In this document: positions 60,348 through 64,000 of the stretch, piece after piece
How the letters are laid out: every line of letters begins with the position of its first letter
Numbering within the stretch: position 1 is the stretch's first letter
DNA from: Ustulina deusta
Taxonomy: Eukaryota > Ascomycota > Sordariomycetes > Xylariales > Xylariaceae
Length of the DNA stretch: 64,000 nt
Direction of reading: 5' to 3'
Assembly: GCA_023159155.1 (NCBI GenBank)
Contig: JAJNNX010000011.1
Location: 310,001 to 374,000 of the forward strand
Notes under the pieces: model-generated
Told to the model about the DNA's origin: nothing
The model's input: only the letters and a program-made list of their open reading frames with translations
The model's database searches: none
Position numbers and translations under genes: made by a program

Positions 60348-60623
60348 CTGAAGGACTGAGTGACTGAGAAGGACGCTTAGCCACTAAGTGGCTAAACAGA
60401 TAAAAAGGGGTGTTTAACAACCAAGAAAGAAAAAAGGATCGAAACAGTTACACTCTTTCGATAGTTATTATGTCCAATTAATTTATATTCTCCCTTGGTC
60501 ACTTGATTCCCTATGCTAAATAATACGTAATGACGCTAGGAAGTGTAGGTATAGCCTATCTCCTAGTGTAATCGTAAGGTGAATACCCCATATACGTGAG
60601 CCTACTCAGATTGTCCACTTCAG
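60348..60623 (+). repeat. MITE-like element E
   Basis: 276 bp in the opposite orientation to its neighbour D, from which 162 bp separate it. It contains AGCCACTAAGTGGCT, ATAAAAAGGGGTGTTT, CTTGATTCCCTATG and the CGCTAGGAAGTGTAGG...CCTATCTCCTAGTG block. It ends TTGTCCACTTCAG followed by TA. Confidence 0.75.
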
Positions 60624-62300
60624 TATCTAAAGCATAAAACAAAGCAGAACTTACAGGCGATGGCATCTTCAAGTCATTTAAGTCGCGCTCCCAAAGGGTT
60701 CTGGAAACCTCGGTCGACGGGGGCTTCAGTTTTGAAGCTACTAAAAAGAAACTCTAGCCAAAAAGGATTAATATTAATGCAAAGTTGATAAAAATATTCG
60801 ACTTAATTTTAACGGTTAATTCTTGCATGAAGTAACTATATCAAATATAAAAAGTTAAATAAATATCTGAAGTTAATTACTATAAGTAGGATATACCAAG
60901 CCCCTTATACTAATTTGCCTATGGCACTAGTCACTTCAATGGGACAGAGATACATCACTTCATCAATACCACTCAACTGCATGTCTCGCTTATACTTGGC
61001 ACGCTGTGTGACACCAGGACTACTCGGACTGTTCAATTACTGGCGGATTGGCGGAATAGTGCTGACCCCCGGACGCCAGCTAACGTCATGTGATGGCGAG
61101 AATCACAGCCTGCTGCGAGGTGAAGACGGGTCGGCAGAGGGGTTGCTGATGGTCTGCTCTTCGTCCTTTTCCATCCTGCCCCATCACACGACCATGGACA
61201 AAGACAATCGCTCGCTACAGAGCGCTTTGCAGCTCACGGGCCCTCAGCTGCCAGCATATTATAGCTTCTGTAACGTTAGTAGTTAATAGTATATATTTTT
61301 TATAGCTATATATGTGTCTCGATACGGTCCCTCTACAGAACTAGTTATGCAGTGTTACTAGGTCTGATCTAAAGGTCTATATTAAGCATGGTTATGGAAG
61401 AAAACTAACTAGGGTATCTGCCTAGGGTACGAGGTATTTATATCTTTATTTATATAGGTTAGTACTAAGGATAGCGCATAATGCCTTTTTATATAACTAA
61501 GTATGGTTATATTAATTTAATCGTAGTAGTTCACATCCTAGGTCTGGATTGCCATATCCCTGAACCTTAACTTAGCTCCAGTTTCAACTTAAACCATTGT
61601 GCGATTGATAGTTAGCAACTACAAGGTTAACTAAGCCAGCACGAAATGTTGACGTATGATTACAACTTTACTAGTTCGCGGGACAACGGTACTCCCCGCG
61701 CATAACTATTGAAGTGGTGTGGTGTGATAAGTTAGTCAGCAGTGGCTTCTGGATTTCGGCATTATCTTATACAATAAATACGGACTAGGGATAGCCTCAA
61801 GGGCACACTTGCGTTGCTTTTATCATCAGCTTTTCCAAGGAAATATAATGCGTTCTATTCCTTGATCGCCAAGTTCCCCAGTAATTAAAGCTATTCAAAT
61901 GTTTATTGAAGTATAGATGCTATCTATCTCTTTAGGTGTGGGTGACCCAAAGCATTGACAATTACACTCATCCACTTCCCTATAAGATGTCACTTTGGGG
62001 CCAGACCGCTAAGATGGTTGCCAAGCTAACAAGTAGAATGAGAGATAATTATTTCTCCAAGGTTAGTATCTTTTCTTCATCATTGACACGACAAGGTCCG
62101 CAATAATACTCCAAACTAGAGTATCCGGGCTAATACCTAGAGCCACATTGAGATATTACCATATTCCAACCCAGTTTTATCAATTCGATCTTGAACTTTC
62201 TTCGAGTTACTAAACTGTGTATCGACAAGAATACTCAGGTGAAATACAAATTACGTCCAGGATCCTTCAGTTATCGCTAATATCACAATGGACTCGCTCG
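60624..62300. other. Gene-free repeat-bearing interval
   Basis: AT-rich patches (about 60770-60900, 61300-61520) and the start of a further family terminus at 61709. The 123-codon open frame 60915-61286 has chance-like composition. No gene recognised. Confidence 0.45.
61709..61790 (+). repeat. MITE-like element F (5' end only)
   Basis: TA followed by TTGAAGTGGTGTGGTGTGAT, matching the other left ends, then GTGGCTTCTGG. The middle and right end of the element are not recognisable, so the limit is approximate. Confidence 0.45.
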
Positions 62301-63265
62301 CTAACGACGATGATCTCCCATCTCAGGCACTACCGCCCGGGAATCCAACTCCAAGGGGTGATGCTGCTTCTGCTGCACTGGATACCCCTGAGCCAGGTAT
62401 TGCTGATCGTGCTGCTGTGGCGAATACCCTTCCCCTCCTGGGCATGCGGCACCGGGATGATAGTACTCACTCGGATGCTCCCCGGCATCGTGCGGTCCGG
62501 GTCCGGATCCGGGTGCCGATGCTTGCTTCGCGGCTTTGCTCTTCTTGGATTTCTTGTAGAGTATGAATGCTACTGCGGCCAGAAACAACGTTCCAAGCGT
62601 GGTGCCTACGCTGAGACCGACAACTGATGCTGTTCCCAATCCTGACGACGCATTATTGTTATCTTCTGATGGGCGTGGTGTAGTCATCGTTAGTATCGTC
62701 GTGGTCCTCGGGGGCGTCGTCGTCGTTGAAGTTGAAGTAGCCGTGGTTAAAGTGGGAACAATAGTGATTGTAGTGGGAATAGGAGTGGTTGTAATAGTAG
62801 TCGAGGTCGTTGGCGACGATACGATGTGGAATCGCCCGTTCGATGTGTACGCGCACTCGGAACCGTCGAGGTTCACGTCGCAGATCTTGAGGAAGTAGTC
62901 CGTGTCCCCGGCCAGGACGCTGACGGGTGTCCATTCGTAGGAGCCCGTGTTTTCGGTTGATGCTGCATTCGTCACGTGTTAGCCTTCTCGGCATTGCGAA
63001 TTTTCACCTGAGGGTAACAAGTTAGGGAGGCGCAGTGATGAGCGATACAGCAAAACATACAAGTAAGGACGATTTCATCTGCATCCGTATACATCAACGT
63101 GATCGAGACAGGCCCTTCCGTTTGGTTGGTCCATCTAATCGTGTACGGCTGGTTGGTGGGCACGTCATCACCGGCTGCTGGCGCAATGATCGGCCAGTTG
63201 GATACAGCCCGGACGGAGCATACTACGGCTGCTAGCAAGAGGAAAAGTGGCGTGGAGGGAGTCAT
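62301..63265 (-). CDS. Kre9/Knh1-like surface protein with membrane anchor
   Basis: The signal peptide (M-T-P-S-T-P-L-F-L-L-L-A-A-V-V-C) is followed by a Kre9/Knh1-type N-terminal domain. It begins W-P-I-I-A-P-A-A-G with Y-T-I-R-W-T, and closes with T-G-S-Y-E-W-T-P and F-L-K-I-C-D-V-N. A Thr-rich stalk, a membrane span (L-G-T-L-F-L-A-A-V-A-F-I-L), a K-K-S-K-K-S-K basic stop and a Pro/Gly/His/Gln-rich tail follow. Such proteins sit in the plasma membrane or wall and are linked to beta-glucan assembly. Exons 63061-63265 and 62301-62962 with a GTATGT donor give 288 residues in frame. However, a textbook 53-nt intron (branch CTAAC, acceptor CTCAG at 63008) would keep a V-K-I-R-N-A-E segment and then hit a stop. 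The splice site is therefore uncertain, or one small indel is present. Confidence 0.75.
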
Positions 63266-64000
63266 TGTGTGGTGGAAAAATGAGGCCAACGAGGGATGGC
63301 CAGTCAGAGCGAATGAAGCACTTCACGTCGTGTCGTTCTGGCCGCTCAAGAGCAATCCGTAGGCGGAGTGATTTGGCTTGTGCCAGTAGACCCGTGCGTC
63401 AAGAATTGAACAACAATCTTGAAAAGGGCACCTGAGCGGGCCTCTCTACGGACTGGCCATCTAGTTTCATGTCGTGGACGAGGCCCAGGGTTGCAATAGT
63501 GGCGCACAATCTGAAAAGGGGTGTATTATCGATTGGCTGGAGTTCGAATAAAATGCACTTTCTTTTCCTTTGAGCTTCATTACGAAGACGTAGGCATTGT
63601 TCGTAGACAGGTCCTTAAAGGATCGGCCTATAATCGATTGAAGTACACATTGTAGGCATGGTGGTGGTGGTGGCAGTCAAGGGTACGACTTGATGTAGGC
63701 TATGATATGGTATTTCAATTTTTTCAAGAAGTTAGAATTGGGAGGAATGCAACCTGCATAATATATATCCTCACAACAGTCTTCGAAATCGGCGAAGCTC
63801 TCGATGGAGAAGCCAAGCACTTGACTATGCACCAGGTGAAGCTCTCTCAGATGTACAAGGAACGCAAATCTCTACTATGTAATCCCACACTATACTACTA
63901 CGGATTATAGTGAGGCAGTTTATGAATGCTTGTTATAGGCATCCGGTCAGTAGGTCTTAGCGCTTATGATGCACTACATACTTCGTGATGATCGGGTCTG
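63266..64000. other. Gene-free right end
   Basis: Promoter of the Kre9-like gene and flank to the end of the window. There is a short GGT trinucleotide run at 63660-63672. No gene recognised; a gene running off the right edge cannot be excluded. Confidence 0.4.

Noticed and set aside
60067..60351. 94-codon open frame
   Set aside because: Lies across MITE-like element D; the frame is not conserved in the sister copies.
60915..61286. 123-codon open frame
   Set aside because: No family, no splice structure, chance-like composition in a repeat-rich interval.
62563..62898. Val-rich 111-codon frame on the plus strand
   Set aside because: Antisense image of the Thr-rich stalk of the Kre9-like gene.

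Overview
The window reads as nuclear DNA of a filamentous ascomycete (Pezizomycotina). Three things point that way. Most genes carry short GT-AG introns (about 47-160 nt) with GTAAGT/GTGAGT-type donors and CTAAC/CTAAT-like branch sites. The gene families are typical of these fungi: HET domain, DUF6594, F-box, SprT-like, Kre9/Knh1-like, fungal Hsp70-like ATPase, small ricin-B lectin, RNase T2 and GH43. Two long blocks are extremely AT-rich and full of C-to-T and G-to-A changes, the mark of repeat-induced point mutation (RIP). The species cannot be fixed from the sequence.

Layout. 1-5.0 kb is a RIP-destroyed transposon block. It contains the 3' end of a Gypsy-type element (integrase GPY/F end, chromodomain-like end, LTR) and an inverted LTR copy that is much less mutated. 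5.0-9.9 kb holds a four-exon ricin-B-type lectin and a broken hypothetical gene. 9.9-25.6 kb is a gene-dense stretch: a DUF6594 membrane protein, a single-span membrane protein, a large helical protein, a seven-span membrane protein, and a coiled-coil protein divergently paired with an 11-exon Hsp70-like ATPase. It ends in a frameshifted mucin-like surface-protein gene. 26.9-34.2 kb is one structurally complete, RIP-inactivated Ty1/Copia element with 130-bp LTRs, a 5-bp target duplication, a primer site and a polypurine tract.

The right half (34.2-64 kb) alternates genes with gene-poor DNA: a small hypothetical protein, a LysM relic, an F-box protein, a frameshifted multi-span membrane protein, a 2EXR-like fragment, a secreted GH43 enzyme, a SprT-like metalloprotein, cytosolic asparaginyl-tRNA synthetase (the one clear housekeeping gene), a secreted RNase T2, a HET-domain protein and a Kre9/Knh1-like surface protein. 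A family of MITE-like elements about 280-300 bp long is scattered through this half (at least six copies or parts). A tRNA-like repeat occurs twice, 34 kb apart and in opposite orientation.

The genes do not form one metabolic cluster. Secreted or surface proteins (lectin, RNase T2, GH43, Kre9-like, mucin-like, LysM relic) and a HET protein lie among transposons, which suggests an accessory region concerned with the environment and with self/non-self recognition. Several genes need exactly one base added or removed to read through (about 9.34, 25.56 and 43.41 kb; possibly 14.06 and 37.3 kb). These are either recent pseudogenes or homopolymer errors in the assembly.
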